This document shows positions 25,508 through 34,477 of a stretch of 64,000 nucleotides of DNA, piece after piece. Numbering within the stretch: the first letter of the stretch is position 1; every line of letters starts with the position of its first letter. The position numbers and the translations under genes are program-made. This stretch comes from Proteobacteria bacterium SG_bin6 (GTDB lineage: Bacteria; Pseudomonadota; Alphaproteobacteria; Sphingomonadales; Sphingomonadaceae): NCBI GenBank assembly GCA_002083435.1, contig LWDJ01000027.1, positions 1 to 64,000 of the forward strand, read 5' to 3'. Under the pieces are notes generated by a model. The model had not been told where the DNA came from, ran no database searches, and was given only the letters and a program-made list of their open reading frames with translations.

Positions 25508-25521
25508 CGGGAGATTTCCAC

Positions 25522-26937
25522 GTGGCCACCGTTCTCGATCGCGCCAACGATTATGTCGTTGCCGACATCACCCTCGCCGATTTCGGCCGCAAGGAAATCG
25601 CGATCGCCGAAACCGAAATGCCCGGCCTGATGGCGCTGCGCGCCGAATATGGCGCCGCGCAGCCGCTGAAGGGCGCGCGCATCACCGGATCGCTGCACAT
25701 GACGATCCAGACCGCGGTGTTGATCGAAACGCTCACCGCGCTCGGCGCCGACGTTCGCTGGGCGACCTGCAACATCTTCTCGACCCAGGATCATGCCGCC
25801 GCCGCCATCGCCGCCTCGGGCGTGCCGGTGTTCGCGATCAAGGGCGAGAGCCTGGCCGATTACTGGGACTATGTCGGCCGCATCTTCGATTGGGACGACG
25901 GCAATGGCCAGACCGCGAACCTGATCCTCGACGATGGCGGCGACGCGACGATGTTCGCGCTGTGGGGCGCCAAGCTCGAAGCCGGCGCGACGCTGCCCGA
26001 GCCCGAAAATGCCGAGGAAGTCGAATTCCAGCGCGCGCTGAAGGAATTCATCGCCAAGAAGCCAGGCTACCTCACCGAGACGGTGAAGAACATCAAGGGC
26101 GTGTCGGAAGAGACCACCACCGGCGTCCACCGCCTGTACCACATCGCCAAGAAGGGCGAGCTGCCCTTCCCGGCGATCAACGTGAACGATTCGGTCACCA
26201 AGTCGAAGTTCGACAATCTCTATGGCTGCAAGGAATCGCTGGTCGACGCGATCCGCCGCGGCACCGATGTGATGCTCGCCGGCAAGGTGGCGACCGTCGC
26301 GGGCTTCGGCGACGTGGGCAAGGGTTCGGCGGCGTCGCTGCGCAACGGCGGCGCGCGCGTGCTCGTCACCGAAATCGACCCCATCTGCGCGCTGCAGGCC
26401 GCGATGGAAGGCTATGAAGTCGTGACGATGGAAGAAGCCGTGACCCGGTCGGACATTTTCGTCACCGCGACCGGCAACGCCGATGTCATCACCGCCGATC
26501 ACATGAAGGCGATGAAGAACATGGCGATCGTCTGCAACATCGGCCATTTCGACAGCGAGATCCAGATTTCGGCGCTGTCGAACTACAAGTGGACCGAGGT
26601 GAAGCCGCAGGTCGATCTGGTCGAATTCCCCGACGGCAAGCAGATCATCATCCTGTCGAAGGGCCGGCTGGTGAACCTCGGCAACGCGACCGGCCACCCG
26701 AGCTTCGTGATGTCGGCGAGCTTCACCAATCAGACGCTGGCGCAGATCGAGCTGTTCACCAAGGCCGATCAGTATAAGAACGACGTCTATGTGCTGCCCA
26801 AGCATCTCGACGAGAAGGTGGCGGCGCTTCATCTGGAAAAGCTGGGCGTGAAGCTCACCCAGCTCAACCAGAAGCAGGCCGATTACATCGGCGTGCCGGT
26901 GGCGGGTCCGTTCAAGCCCGATCATTATCGCTACTGA
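25522..26937 (+). CDS. ahcY: Adenosylhomocysteinase
   Basis: A 471-residue NAD-dependent enzyme reversibly splitting S-adenosylhomocysteine to adenosine and homocysteine, keeping methylation reactions running. TRITGSLHMTIQTAVLIETL-like substrate residues (here ARITGSLHMTIQTAVLI), FSTQDHAAAAIA, and the NAD-binding GFGDVGKGSAAS (from Gly261) are intact; it ends in the conserved KPDHYRY. The length includes the roughly 40-residue insertion of the plant/bacterial type. The start is GTG at 25522 with GGGAG upstream. Tetrameric and cytosolic. The leader carries a palindrome and a hairpin described separately. Confidence 0.97.
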   Translation: MATVLDRANDYVVADITLADFGRKEIAIAETEMPGLMALRAEYGAAQPLKGARITGSLHMTIQTAVLIETLTALGADVRWATCNIFSTQDHAAAAIAASGVPVFAIKGESLADYWDYVGRIFDWDDGNGQTANLILDDGGDATMFALWGAKLEAGATLPEPENAEEVEFQRALKEFIAKKPGYLTETVKNIKGVSEETTTGVHRLYHIAKKGELPFPAINVNDSVTKSKFDNLYGCKESLVDAIRRGTDVMLAGKVATVAGFGDVGKGSAASLRNGGARVLVTEIDPICALQAAMEGYEVVTMEEAVTRSDIFVTATGNADVITADHMKAMKNMAIVCNIGHFDSEIQISALSNYKWTEVKPQVDLVEFPDGKQIIILSKGRLVNLGNATGHPSFVMSASFTNQTLAQIELFTKADQYKNDVYVLPKHLDEKVAALHLEKLGVKLTQLNQKQADYIGVPVAGPFKPDHYRY

Positions 26938-26946
26938 TCGCACGTC

Positions 26947-26972
26947 CCGGGGCGGCGCGCGCGCCGCTCCGG
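26947..26972 (+). terminator. Hairpin after ahcY
   Basis: A ten-base stem CCGGGGCGGC (26947-26956) with 26963-26972 (one G-U pair) closes a GCGCGC loop just after the ahcY stop. No T-tract follows. It probably separates ahcY from divL. Confidence 0.55.
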
Positions 26973-27039
26973 TTGCATCCCGGTCGCATCGCTCTAGAAC
27001 CGCGAGCATGAGCTTGCCGCCGCGGCGCCGGACCGCCCG

Positions 27040-29358
27040 ATGATCACGCTGACGCCTGTGGCCGCGTCGCTTATCGGCGCGACGTTGGGGGGCCTTGTGC
27101 TGCTCGGCACCGGGCTGTTTTTCGTGGGCCTCAGGCTGCGCGGCGAAGCCCGGGCGGTGCTTGGGCGTGCCGCGCGGCTCGACGGGCTGGTCCGGGAATG
27201 CCCCGCGCAGGCGCTTTTGGTCGCGAGCGACGGCGGCGTGCAGCTGCCGCGGCAGGTGCAGGACTGGCTGGGCCTGCCCCGCCCGGCCGCGTTCCTCGCC
27301 GATCTCCAGCAGGGCGAGACGGGGCTTTCCCCCGAGGATCTGGCGGCCCTAACCGCCGATGTCGCCGCCGCGCACAAGGCCGCCCGCCCGTTCGAGCGGC
27401 TGGTCCGCGCTCAGGGCAGCACCCGCCAGCTCCGCCTGCGCGGCGGGCGCGGGCAGGGCGGCGTGGTCGTCTGGGTGTTCGACGAAACCGAGAACGCCGC
27501 CACCGTCGAGCGCCTGTCCGCCGACGCGGCCCAGGCGCACGCCGCGTTCGACGCGCTGACCGCGCTGATCGAGGCGGCGCCGATGCCGATGTGGTATCGC
27601 GGGCCGGACCTGAAGCTGATGATGGTCAATTCGGCCTATGTCGCCGCCGTCGAGGGCGCTGACGCCGATGACGTGCTGGCGCGCGGGCTCGAACTGGTCG
27701 ACGACGCCGCGCTCACCACCGCGCTCGCCGCGCGCGAGCAAGGCCGGCCCGTCAGCACCACGCTCCCCGCGACGATCCGTGGGGCGCGGCGGATGCAGCG
27801 GCTGTACGACGTGCCGTTGCCCGGCGGGGGATTGGCGGGGTTCGCGGTGGATATCGACGACCTGGAACAGGCGCAGGGCGACCTGAAACGGTTCGGCGAG
27901 GCACAGCGCGGGATGCTCGACCGCCTGTCGGCGGGCGTCGCCCAGTTCAGCGGCGAGCGGGCGCTGATCTTCGCCAACCAGCCCTTCCAGCGGCTGTTCG
28001 CGCTCCCCCCCGACTGGCTCGTCCAGCGCCCCGAGTTCGACCGCGTGCTAGAGCGGATGCGCGATGCCAAGCGCTTGCCCGAAGTACGCGATTTCCCCGC
28101 CTGGAAGGCCGAACGCCACAACTGGTTCACCGCCCCCGGCCAGACCGAGGAGGCGTGGCACCTGCCCGGCGGCACGCATCTGCGCATTGTCGCCCAGCCA
28201 ATGCCCGATGGCGGGCTGCTGCTGATCTTCGAGGATCGCACCGAGCAGGTGCAGCTGGCGAGCGCGCGCGATACGCTGCTCCGGGTCCGCACCGCGACGT
28301 TCGACAATCTGTTCGAGGCGGTGGGCGTGTTCGCCGCCGATGGCCGGTTGCAATTGTGGAATAACCGTTTCCGCCTCGCCTGGGGGTTCGAGGAGGCCTA
28401 TCTGGCGAGCCATCCCCGCGTCGACGCGCTCGCCAAGGCTGCCGAGCCAAAGCTCGCCAAACCGGGCAAGGCGGTGCTGATCAGCGAGATGGTGCGCTCG
28501 GCCACGCTTGACCGCCTGCAGCGCGGCGGGCGGCTCGCTTTCGCCGATGGCCGTCACTTTGAGTTCGCGGCGGTGCCGTTGCCCGATGGCAACGCTTTGT
28601 TCACGATGATCGACGAGACCGACAGCCGCAAGATCGAGCAGGCCCTGCGCGATCGCAACGAGGCATTGGAGGCGGCGGACCGCGTCAAGACCGCGTTCGT
28701 CGCGAATATGAGCTATGAGTTGCGCACCCCGCTCACAGCGATCAGCGGCTTTGGGCAGATGCTGGAGGGCGGGCTGGCGGGGCCGCTGCCCGAGGCCGCG
28801 GGCGGCTATGTTCGCGCGATTCTGGAAGCGTCCGAGCGGCTCGGCACGCTGGTCGACAATGTCCTCGCGCTGACGGAGGAGGGCAGGGCGCCACCCGTCG
28901 CCCAAGCCCTGGTCGCGCTGGCGCCGCTTGCCGAACGGGTCGCGGCTAAGCTGCGACCGGCGGTGACGGCGCGGCGGATCGACTTCGCAGCCGATCTGCA
29001 CGATGCCGGGCAACTTTCTGGTGATGAAGAGAAATTGGCGCAGATGATTGAGAATCTGCTGCGCCATGCGCTGTCCGGTACGCCCGAGGGCGGGCGGGTA
29101 TTGCTCCGTACCGATCGCGAGGGCGAACGGGCACGGATCATCGTTTCCGACAATGGCCGGGGGATGACCAAGGCGGCGATCGCGCGGGCCTTTGATCGCT
29201 TCGCCGAGCCTGCGATCACACGTGGCGGGGAACGGGCGCTGGGTCTGGGCCTGCCGCTCGCCCACCAGATTGCCGAGGCACATGGCGGCGCGATCGAGCT
29301 GCTTTCCGAGCGCGGGCAGGGGACGCTGATCACCGTAACCCTGCCGGTGCGGCCATGA
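27040..29358 (+). CDS. divL: DivL-type PAS sensor kinase homologue with H-box tyrosine
   Basis: A 772-residue membrane protein. One N-terminal membrane helix (about 7-30) is followed by several PAS-like domains (about 180-290, 300-410 and 425-530), then a HisKA dimerisation helix and a HATPase_c domain (about 645-770). The H-box reads FVANMSYELRTPLTAI, so Tyr559 sits where the phospho-accepting His should be. The N-box reads ENLLRHALSG, with His in place of the Mg-binding Asn, while the G1 (DNGRGM) and G2 (GLGLPLAHQIAEAHGG) boxes remain. Caulobacter DivL (769 residues, Tyr550) has the same layout and acts on CckA rather than as a normal kinase. A CckA homologue lies at the end of this window. 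tsaE overlaps its stop. Confidence 0.93.
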   Translation: MITLTPVAASLIGATLGGLVLLGTGLFFVGLRLRGEARAVLGRAARLDGLVRECPAQALLVASDGGVQLPRQVQDWLGLPRPAAFLADLQQGETGLSPEDLAALTADVAAAHKAARPFERLVRAQGSTRQLRLRGGRGQGGVVVWVFDETENAATVERLSADAAQAHAAFDALTALIEAAPMPMWYRGPDLKLMMVNSAYVAAVEGADADDVLARGLELVDDAALTTALAAREQGRPVSTTLPATIRGARRMQRLYDVPLPGGGLAGFAVDIDDLEQAQGDLKRFGEAQRGMLDRLSAGVAQFSGERALIFANQPFQRLFALPPDWLVQRPEFDRVLERMRDAKRLPEVRDFPAWKAERHNWFTAPGQTEEAWHLPGGTHLRIVAQPMPDGGLLLIFEDRTEQVQLASARDTLLRVRTATFDNLFEAVGVFAADGRLQLWNNRFRLAWGFEEAYLASHPRVDALAKAAEPKLAKPGKAVLISEMVRSATLDRLQRGGRLAFADGRHFEFAAVPLPDGNALFTMIDETDSRKIEQALRDRNEALEAADRVKTAFVANMSYELRTPLTAISGFGQMLEGGLAGPLPEAAGGYVRAILEASERLGTLVDNVLALTEEGRAPPVAQALVALAPLAERVAAKLRPAVTARRIDFAADLHDAGQLSGDEEKLAQMIENLLRHALSGTPEGGRVLLRTDREGERARIIVSDNGRGMTKAAIARAFDRFAEPAITRGGERALGLGLPLAHQIAEAHGGAIELLSERGQGTLITVTLPVRP

Positions 29359-29792
29359 TCCTGCGCTCGCTCGCGGACAGCCTGGCGCTCGGCGCACGGC
29401 TGGCCGACCTGGTGGGACCGGGTGACGTCATAACGCTTTCCGGGCCGCTCGGCGCGGGCAAAACCAGCGTCGCCCGCGGGCTGCTCGGTGCGTTGGGCCT
29501 CGTGGGCGAGGCACCAAGCCCGAGCTATGCGATCGTCCAGCCCTATGGCCCACCCGAGCTGCGATTGCCGGTACTTCATGTCGATCTCTACCGGATCGAG
29601 GATGTGGCCGAACTCGAGGAACTGGGGCTCGACGAGGCGCTGGACGACTCGGCGCTGCTCATCGAATGGCCCGAACGAGCGCCGGGGCGCTGGCCCCAGG
29701 CGCTCGCGCTCAGCCTGGCCGTGCTGCCGGACGGCGCTCGACGCTTGACGGCGCATGTCCCCTCGGCTTGGGAAGGGCGATGGCAGACGTGA
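29355..29792 (+). CDS. tsaE: tRNA N6-adenosine threonylcarbamoyltransferase complex ATPase TsaE
   Basis: A 145-residue P-loop ATPase that drives turnover of the TsaD-TsaB complex making t6A37 in ANN-decoding tRNAs. The Walker A motif is GPLGAGKTS (Lys36), followed by SPSYAIVQPY with the switch-like Thr/Ser region, LHVDLYRIED and LLIEWPER. The ATG overlaps the divL stop by four bases. It runs thirteen bases into the amgK reading frame, so the three genes are tightly coupled. Confidence 0.95.
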   Translation: MILRSLADSLALGARLADLVGPGDVITLSGPLGAGKTSVARGLLGALGLVGEAPSPSYAIVQPYGPPELRLPVLHVDLYRIEDVAELEELGLDEALDDSALLIEWPERAPGRWPQALALSLAVLPDGARRLTAHVPSAWEGRWQT

Positions 29793-30754
29793 CTCCCCCC
29801 GCCGGCGCGCGGGCTTTTCTGGATGCGTTGGGCTGGCGCGACGCGACGATCACCCCCCTTGCCGGTGACGCCTCGTTTCGCCGGTATTTTCGTGTGACCG
29901 CGAGCACGCGCCGGGCGATCCTGATGGACGCGCCGCCGCCGCATGAGGATCCCCGGCCGTTCTTGAAGGTCGCGCACTGGCTGCATGATCGTGGCTTCGG
30001 CGCGCCCGAGATCTATGGCGAGGCGCTGGACCAAGGCCTGGTGTTGCTCGAGGATTTCGGCGATGATCGGATGCGTGAGGCGATCGATGCCGGGGCGCCC
30101 GCCGAACCACTTTATGCCACGGCGGTGGAAATGCTGGTACGGCTCCACCGCGAGCCCGCCGGGCCGTTCGCGCACCATGATCTGGCGCTGCTCACCCAGG
30201 GCACCCAGACCTTTGCCCAATGGTATTGCGGCACGCTTGGCATCGACATCGCGGGCTACACCGAGGCTTGGGCGCAGGTTCTACCTGGCGCGCTGCCCGA
30301 GGTGCCTGTGACAACATTGCGCGATTATCACGCCGAGAACCTGATGCTGCTCCCGGGTGGCAGGCTTGGGCTGCTCGATTTTCAGGACGCGACCGCCGGA
30401 CATCCGGGCTATGATCTGGTGTCGCTGCTGCAGGATGCCCGGCGCGACGTGGAGCCCGAGATCGAGGCGGCGATGCTTGATCTATATTGCCGTGAAACCG
30501 GCGGCGCGGAGGCGTTTCGTACCGCGTATCACATCTTAGGAGCACAGCGTAACACCCGAATTATCGGCGTCTTTACCCGGCTGTGGAAGCGTGATGGCAA
30601 GCCGCGTTACCCTGCGCTCTGCCCTCGCGTGTGGCGCTATCTCGAGCGCGATCTGGCGCACCCCGCGCTCGCGCCGGTGAAGGTCTGGTTCGACGCGCAT
30701 CTTCCCGCCCGCCTGCGGGGTGATCCGATGCTGCTTTCGGCGCAGGCCGCATGA
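29780..30754 (+). CDS. amgK: N-acetylmuramate/N-acetylglucosamine kinase AmgK (APH family)
   Basis: A 324-residue aminoglycoside-phosphotransferase-fold kinase. The catalytic loop is RDYHAENL, with Asp182 and Asn187 at the Brenner positions, and LLDFQDA supplies the metal-binding Asp. GDASFRRYFRV is the nucleotide loop. In Pseudomonas putida AmgK phosphorylates MurNAc and GlcNAc at C1 so that MurU can make UDP-MurNAc, bypassing de novo synthesis and lowering fosfomycin sensitivity. murU follows with a four-base overlap, which strongly supports this role over drug resistance. The start at 29780 lies inside tsaE. Confidence 0.92.
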   Translation: MADVTPPAGARAFLDALGWRDATITPLAGDASFRRYFRVTASTRRAILMDAPPPHEDPRPFLKVAHWLHDRGFGAPEIYGEALDQGLVLLEDFGDDRMREAIDAGAPAEPLYATAVEMLVRLHREPAGPFAHHDLALLTQGTQTFAQWYCGTLGIDIAGYTEAWAQVLPGALPEVPVTTLRDYHAENLMLLPGGRLGLLDFQDATAGHPGYDLVSLLQDARRDVEPEIEAAMLDLYCRETGGAEAFRTAYHILGAQRNTRIIGVFTRLWKRDGKPRYPALCPRVWRYLERDLAHPALAPVKVWFDAHLPARLRGDPMLLSAQAA

Positions 30755-31503
30755 CGGTCTTCGCGCTGCGCCCTGATCCCGGCGTGCCCGTGCCCGAAAC
30801 CGCGATGGTGATGGCCGCCGGGCTCGGTAAAAGGATGCGGCCCCTCACCGCGACGCGCCCCAAGCCGCTGGTCGAGGTGGCGGGCAAGGCGCTGCTCGAC
30901 CATGCGCTCGCACACCTGCGCGCGGCCGGGGTGAAGCGCGCGGTGGTGAACGTCCATTACCTCGCCGACGCGCTCGAAGCGCATCTCAAGAACCGCGATT
31001 ATGGACTTGAAATTCTTATCTCTGACGAACGCGCGCAGCTGATGGAGACCGGCGGCGGGCTGGTGAAGGCGCTGCCCCTGCTCGGCGACCGGCCCTTCCT
31101 GTCGGTGAACAGCGACAATCTGTGGATCGACGGCCCGGTCGATTCGATCCGCGCGCTTGCGGCGGCGTGGGATGAAACGCGCATGGATGCGCTGCTGCTG
31201 CTGGTGCCGCTCGCCCGCGCGCATTGCCATGGCGGACAGGGCGATTTTCACCTCGACGCGGCTGGCAGGATCGTCGGGCGCCGCAAGCCGGGGCGATTGG
31301 CGCCGTTCGTGTGGACCGGCGTGCAGATTCTCCACCCCCGCCTGATTACGGATGCGCCCGAGGGGCCGTTCTCCACCAACTTGTTCTGGAACCGCGCGAT
31401 CGAGGCGGGGCGGGCCTTTGGCATCGTTCATGGCGGGCTGTGGTTCGATGTCGGTACCCCGCGTGCCATCCCGGTCGCCGAGGCGATGCTCGCCGATGGC
31501 TGA
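30751..31503 (+). CDS. murU: N-acetylmuramate alpha-1-phosphate uridylyltransferase MurU
   Basis: A 250-residue nucleotidyltransferase. The N-terminal MVMAAGLGKRMRPLTATRPKPL is the glycine-rich NTP loop with the catalytic Arg and Lys; SVNSDNLWIDG carries the metal-binding Asp; LFWNRAIEAGRAFG and WFDVGTPRA follow the family pattern. It makes UDP-MurNAc from MurNAc-1-phosphate and UTP, the second step of the AmgK-MurU recycling route. The window also has the Slt70-like transglycosylase that generates MurNAc-containing fragments. Confidence 0.93.
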   Translation: MTVFALRPDPGVPVPETAMVMAAGLGKRMRPLTATRPKPLVEVAGKALLDHALAHLRAAGVKRAVVNVHYLADALEAHLKNRDYGLEILISDERAQLMETGGGLVKALPLLGDRPFLSVNSDNLWIDGPVDSIRALAAAWDETRMDALLLLVPLARAHCHGGQGDFHLDAAGRIVGRRKPGRLAPFVWTGVQILHPRLITDAPEGPFSTNLFWNRAIEAGRAFGIVHGGLWFDVGTPRAIPVAEAMLADG

Positions 31504-34477
31504 CGCGCGCTCCGGGCAGGCGGATGCCTCCGCCGACTTGGAAATCGCGCCCGACGAAAAGCCCGCGCGCCGCCTTGCCCTCCACACCATCCCCGCGCAC
31601 CGTGCGTTCGCCGATGCGCTTGCCGCGGGGCTGATCCGGCGCTTTGGCGGCGACCCGCTGGCGCTCGCGCGGGGGCTGGTGCTGCTGCCCAACAACCGCG
31701 CGGTGCGCACCGTGACCGACGCATTCGTCCGGGCGAGCGGGGGCGCGCTGCTGCTGCCCCGGCTGGTGCCAATCGGCGCGGTGGAGCCGGGCGAGGGGCT
31801 CGCCGCCGCGCTCGATCCCGCGGGCGAAGCGCTGGTACCGCCGGCCATCTACCCGCTCGAACGGCGGATGATCCTTGCCCGGCTGGTGAGTGAGGCACGC
31901 GCCCACGCTGGCGAGCCCGTCGATGGCGCCGAGGCGGTGCGGCTGGCGGGGGAACTTGCGGCAACGCTCGATCAACTGCTCGTCGAGGAAGTACCCCCTG
32001 CCAAGCTTCGCGCGATCGAACCGGGCGGGGCGTTGCAGGCACATTGGGATAAGGCGCTCGCCCTGTTCGACATCGTGCTCGATGCCTGGCCGCGGGCGCT
32101 GGCCGAGCGCGGGCGGATCGAGCTCGCCGAGCGGCGCACAAGGCTGCTCGATGCGCTTGGGCGGCGCTGGCGGAGCGCGCCGCCGGACGGTTTTGTGTGC
32201 GCTGCGGGCATCACCAGCGCGGCGCCGGGCATCGCGCGGCTGCTCCGGGTCGTCGCCGGGCTGCCCCGGGGCCTTGTCGTGCTGCCTGATCTCGCGATCA
32301 CCATGGACGAGGCGGAGTGGCGGGCGCTCACCCCCGATCCGCCGCGCCGCCCGATCGAGACGCACCCGCAATTCCAGCTCAAGCTCCTGCTCGACCGCAT
32401 GGGTGTCGCGCGGGGGGAGTTTTCGGTGTGGCGTGAGGGCGGCGGGCATGACGCCCCCGCCGCGCGCGGCCGCGCCGTCGCCGAGGCGCTGGCGCCGGCC
32501 GAGTTTACCCGTCGCTGGACGACGCTCCCCGCCGAGGCGCGGCGACTATCGGGGGTGCGCGTCGCCGAACTCGCCAACCCCGCCGAGGAATCCCAGGCGA
32601 TCGCGCTCGCCCTGAGGGAGGCGCTGGAGGTGCCGGGCAAGACCGCCGCGCTCGTCACCCCCGATCGCGCGCTCGCGCGGCGGGTGGCCGCGCTACTCGG
32701 TCGCTGGGGGGTGGCGATCGACGATTCCGCCGGGCGGCCGCTCTCCATCCTGCCGCCGGGCGCGCTGCTGATCGCCCTCGCCGAGGCGGCGGTGCAGCGC
32801 TTCGCCCCGCTCGCGCTGCTTGCCTTGCTCAAGCACCCCTTGGCACGCGCGGGCGCGGCGCGTCTCGATTGGCTGGAAGGGGCGCGCGCGCTCGATCTGG
32901 TGCTGCGAGGGCCGCGACCCGCACCGGGGCCGGACGGGATCACCACGGCGCTCGCCGCGGCTGGCGATGCCGAGGCCGCGGACTGGTGGCGCGAGGCGGT
33001 AGCTTTGTTCACCCCGCTGGAGGCGAGCTTCGCGGCGGGGCCACAGCCGCTCGACCTGCTCGTCGCGGCAGTGCGCGAGGGGGCGCAGGCACTGTGCGGC
33101 GACGCGCTCTGGGCAGGCCCTGCTGGGCGCGCCGCCGCCGATCTGCTCGCCGACCTGGAAGCGCAGGCGCGGCTGGGGCCGCCGCGCACCGATCCGCGCG
33201 CGCTGCCCGAGCTGCTGCGCCTACTCGCCGCCGAATGCGCGGTGCGGCCACCCCAGGGCGGCCATCCCCGGCTCGCGATCTATGGCCTGATCGAGGCGCG
33301 ACTGCAGACCGCCGATCTGATGGTGCTTGGTGGCCTCAACGAGAGCATATGGCCGGGACAGAGCGCGCCCGATCCGTGGCTCGCGCCGCGCATCCGCGCT
33401 GAACTTGGCCTGCCGGGGCTCGACCGGCGGGTTGGGCTTGCCGCGCATGATCTCGCGAGCGCGCTGGGCGCGCCGGAAGTGCTGCTCACCCGCGCCAAGC
33501 GCGACGCCAAGGGGCCGGCGATCGCGTCGCGCTTCTGGCTGCGACTAGAGGCGTTGACGGGCGGGCTGCCGCGCCGGCGCGATCTTGAGCATTTCGCACA
33601 AGCCATTGATACACCAGCCGACTTTGATCCCGCCAATCGCCCCGGGCCTTGCCCGCCAGCGGCGCTGCGGCCGAAGCGCATCTCGGTGACTGAGGTCGAT
33701 CGCCTTAAGGCCGATCCGTTCGCTTTCTACGCCAAACGCGTGCTCGGCCTCGCCCCGCTCGATGCGGTGGATGCCGATCCAAGCGCTGCGTGGCGGGGCA
33801 CGGCGGTCCACGCGATCCTAGAAGCGTGGGCGCGCGACGATGCCTGCGCGCCCGGCAAGCTGCGCGCCCGCGCCGAGACGCTGATGCGGGCGCCCGGCAC
33901 CCATCCGCTGCTTCGCGCGCTGTGGCAGCCCCGGCTGATCGAGGCAATCGACTGGATAGCGCGCGAAACCCAGCAGCTCGCCGAGCAGGGCCGGCGGGTG
34001 ATCGCGGTCGAACAATCGGGCGTGATCAATTTGGCCGGCGTGCAGTTAAGGGGCAAGGCCGACCGTATCGACCGCGCCGCCGACGGCGGGCTGGTGGTGA
34101 TCGACTATAAGACCGGCAAGGCGCCTTCCGCCAAGGCGGTGCGCGCGGGGTTCAGCCTGCAGCTGGGGCTGCTCGGCTTGATCGCCGAGCGCGGCGGGTT
34201 CGAGGGGGTGAACGGCACGGCGAGCGATTTCGAATATTGGTCGCTCGCCAAGCAGGGCGACCAGTTCGGCCACATTACCCGGCCTGTCCATCCCGACGGT
34301 GCGCGTGATCTGATCCGGACGGATGAGTTCACCACCATCGTCGCCGCGCAGTTCACCGCCGCCGCCGCCGACTGGCTGACCGGGGACGCGCCGTTCACCG
34401 CGAAGCTTCATCCCGACTACGCACCCTATGGCGACTACGATCAGCTGATGCGCCTGGAAGAATGGTATGGCCGCTAA
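31496..34477 (+). CDS. addB: Double-strand break repair protein AddB
   Basis: A 993-residue subunit of the AddAB helicase-nuclease, which resects double-strand ends for RecA loading. LVLLPNNRAVRTVTDAFV opens the inactivated helicase-like region; VLGGLNESIWPGQSAPDPWL is the characteristic motif of the alphaproteobacterial AddB type; the C-terminal PD-(D/E)xK nuclease has GKADRIDR followed by VVIDYKTGKAPS (Asp870, Lys872). The start at 31496 overlaps murU by eight bases. The partner addA follows with an eleven-base overlap. Confidence 0.94.
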   Translation: MADARSGQADASADLEIAPDEKPARRLALHTIPAHRAFADALAAGLIRRFGGDPLALARGLVLLPNNRAVRTVTDAFVRASGGALLLPRLVPIGAVEPGEGLAAALDPAGEALVPPAIYPLERRMILARLVSEARAHAGEPVDGAEAVRLAGELAATLDQLLVEEVPPAKLRAIEPGGALQAHWDKALALFDIVLDAWPRALAERGRIELAERRTRLLDALGRRWRSAPPDGFVCAAGITSAAPGIARLLRVVAGLPRGLVVLPDLAITMDEAEWRALTPDPPRRPIETHPQFQLKLLLDRMGVARGEFSVWREGGGHDAPAARGRAVAEALAPAEFTRRWTTLPAEARRLSGVRVAELANPAEESQAIALALREALEVPGKTAALVTPDRALARRVAALLGRWGVAIDDSAGRPLSILPPGALLIALAEAAVQRFAPLALLALLKHPLARAGAARLDWLEGARALDLVLRGPRPAPGPDGITTALAAAGDAEAADWWREAVALFTPLEASFAAGPQPLDLLVAAVREGAQALCGDALWAGPAGRAAADLLADLEAQARLGPPRTDPRALPELLRLLAAECAVRPPQGGHPRLAIYGLIEARLQTADLMVLGGLNESIWPGQSAPDPWLAPRIRAELGLPGLDRRVGLAAHDLASALGAPEVLLTRAKRDAKGPAIASRFWLRLEALTGGLPRRRDLEHFAQAIDTPADFDPANRPGPCPPAALRPKRISVTEVDRLKADPFAFYAKRVLGLAPLDAVDADPSAAWRGTAVHAILEAWARDDACAPGKLRARAETLMRAPGTHPLLRALWQPRLIEAIDWIARETQQLAEQGRRVIAVEQSGVINLAGVQLRGKADRIDRAADGGLVVIDYKTGKAPSAKAVRAGFSLQLGLLGLIAERGGFEGVNGTASDFEYWSLAKQGDQFGHITRPVHPDGARDLIRTDEFTTIVAAQFTAAAADWLTGDAPFTAKLHPDYAPYGDYDQLMRLEEWYGR

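Noticed and set aside
25439..25521. Known SAH riboswitch before ahcY
   Set aside because: The conserved core I recall (GAGGAGCGCUGC and its pairing partner) is not present; only general G+C-rich pairing is. Kept as an untested leader structure.
29780..30754. Aminoglycoside resistance kinase
   Set aside because: The APH fold is present, but the overlap with murU and tsaE points to the AmgK sugar kinase of cell-wall recycling.
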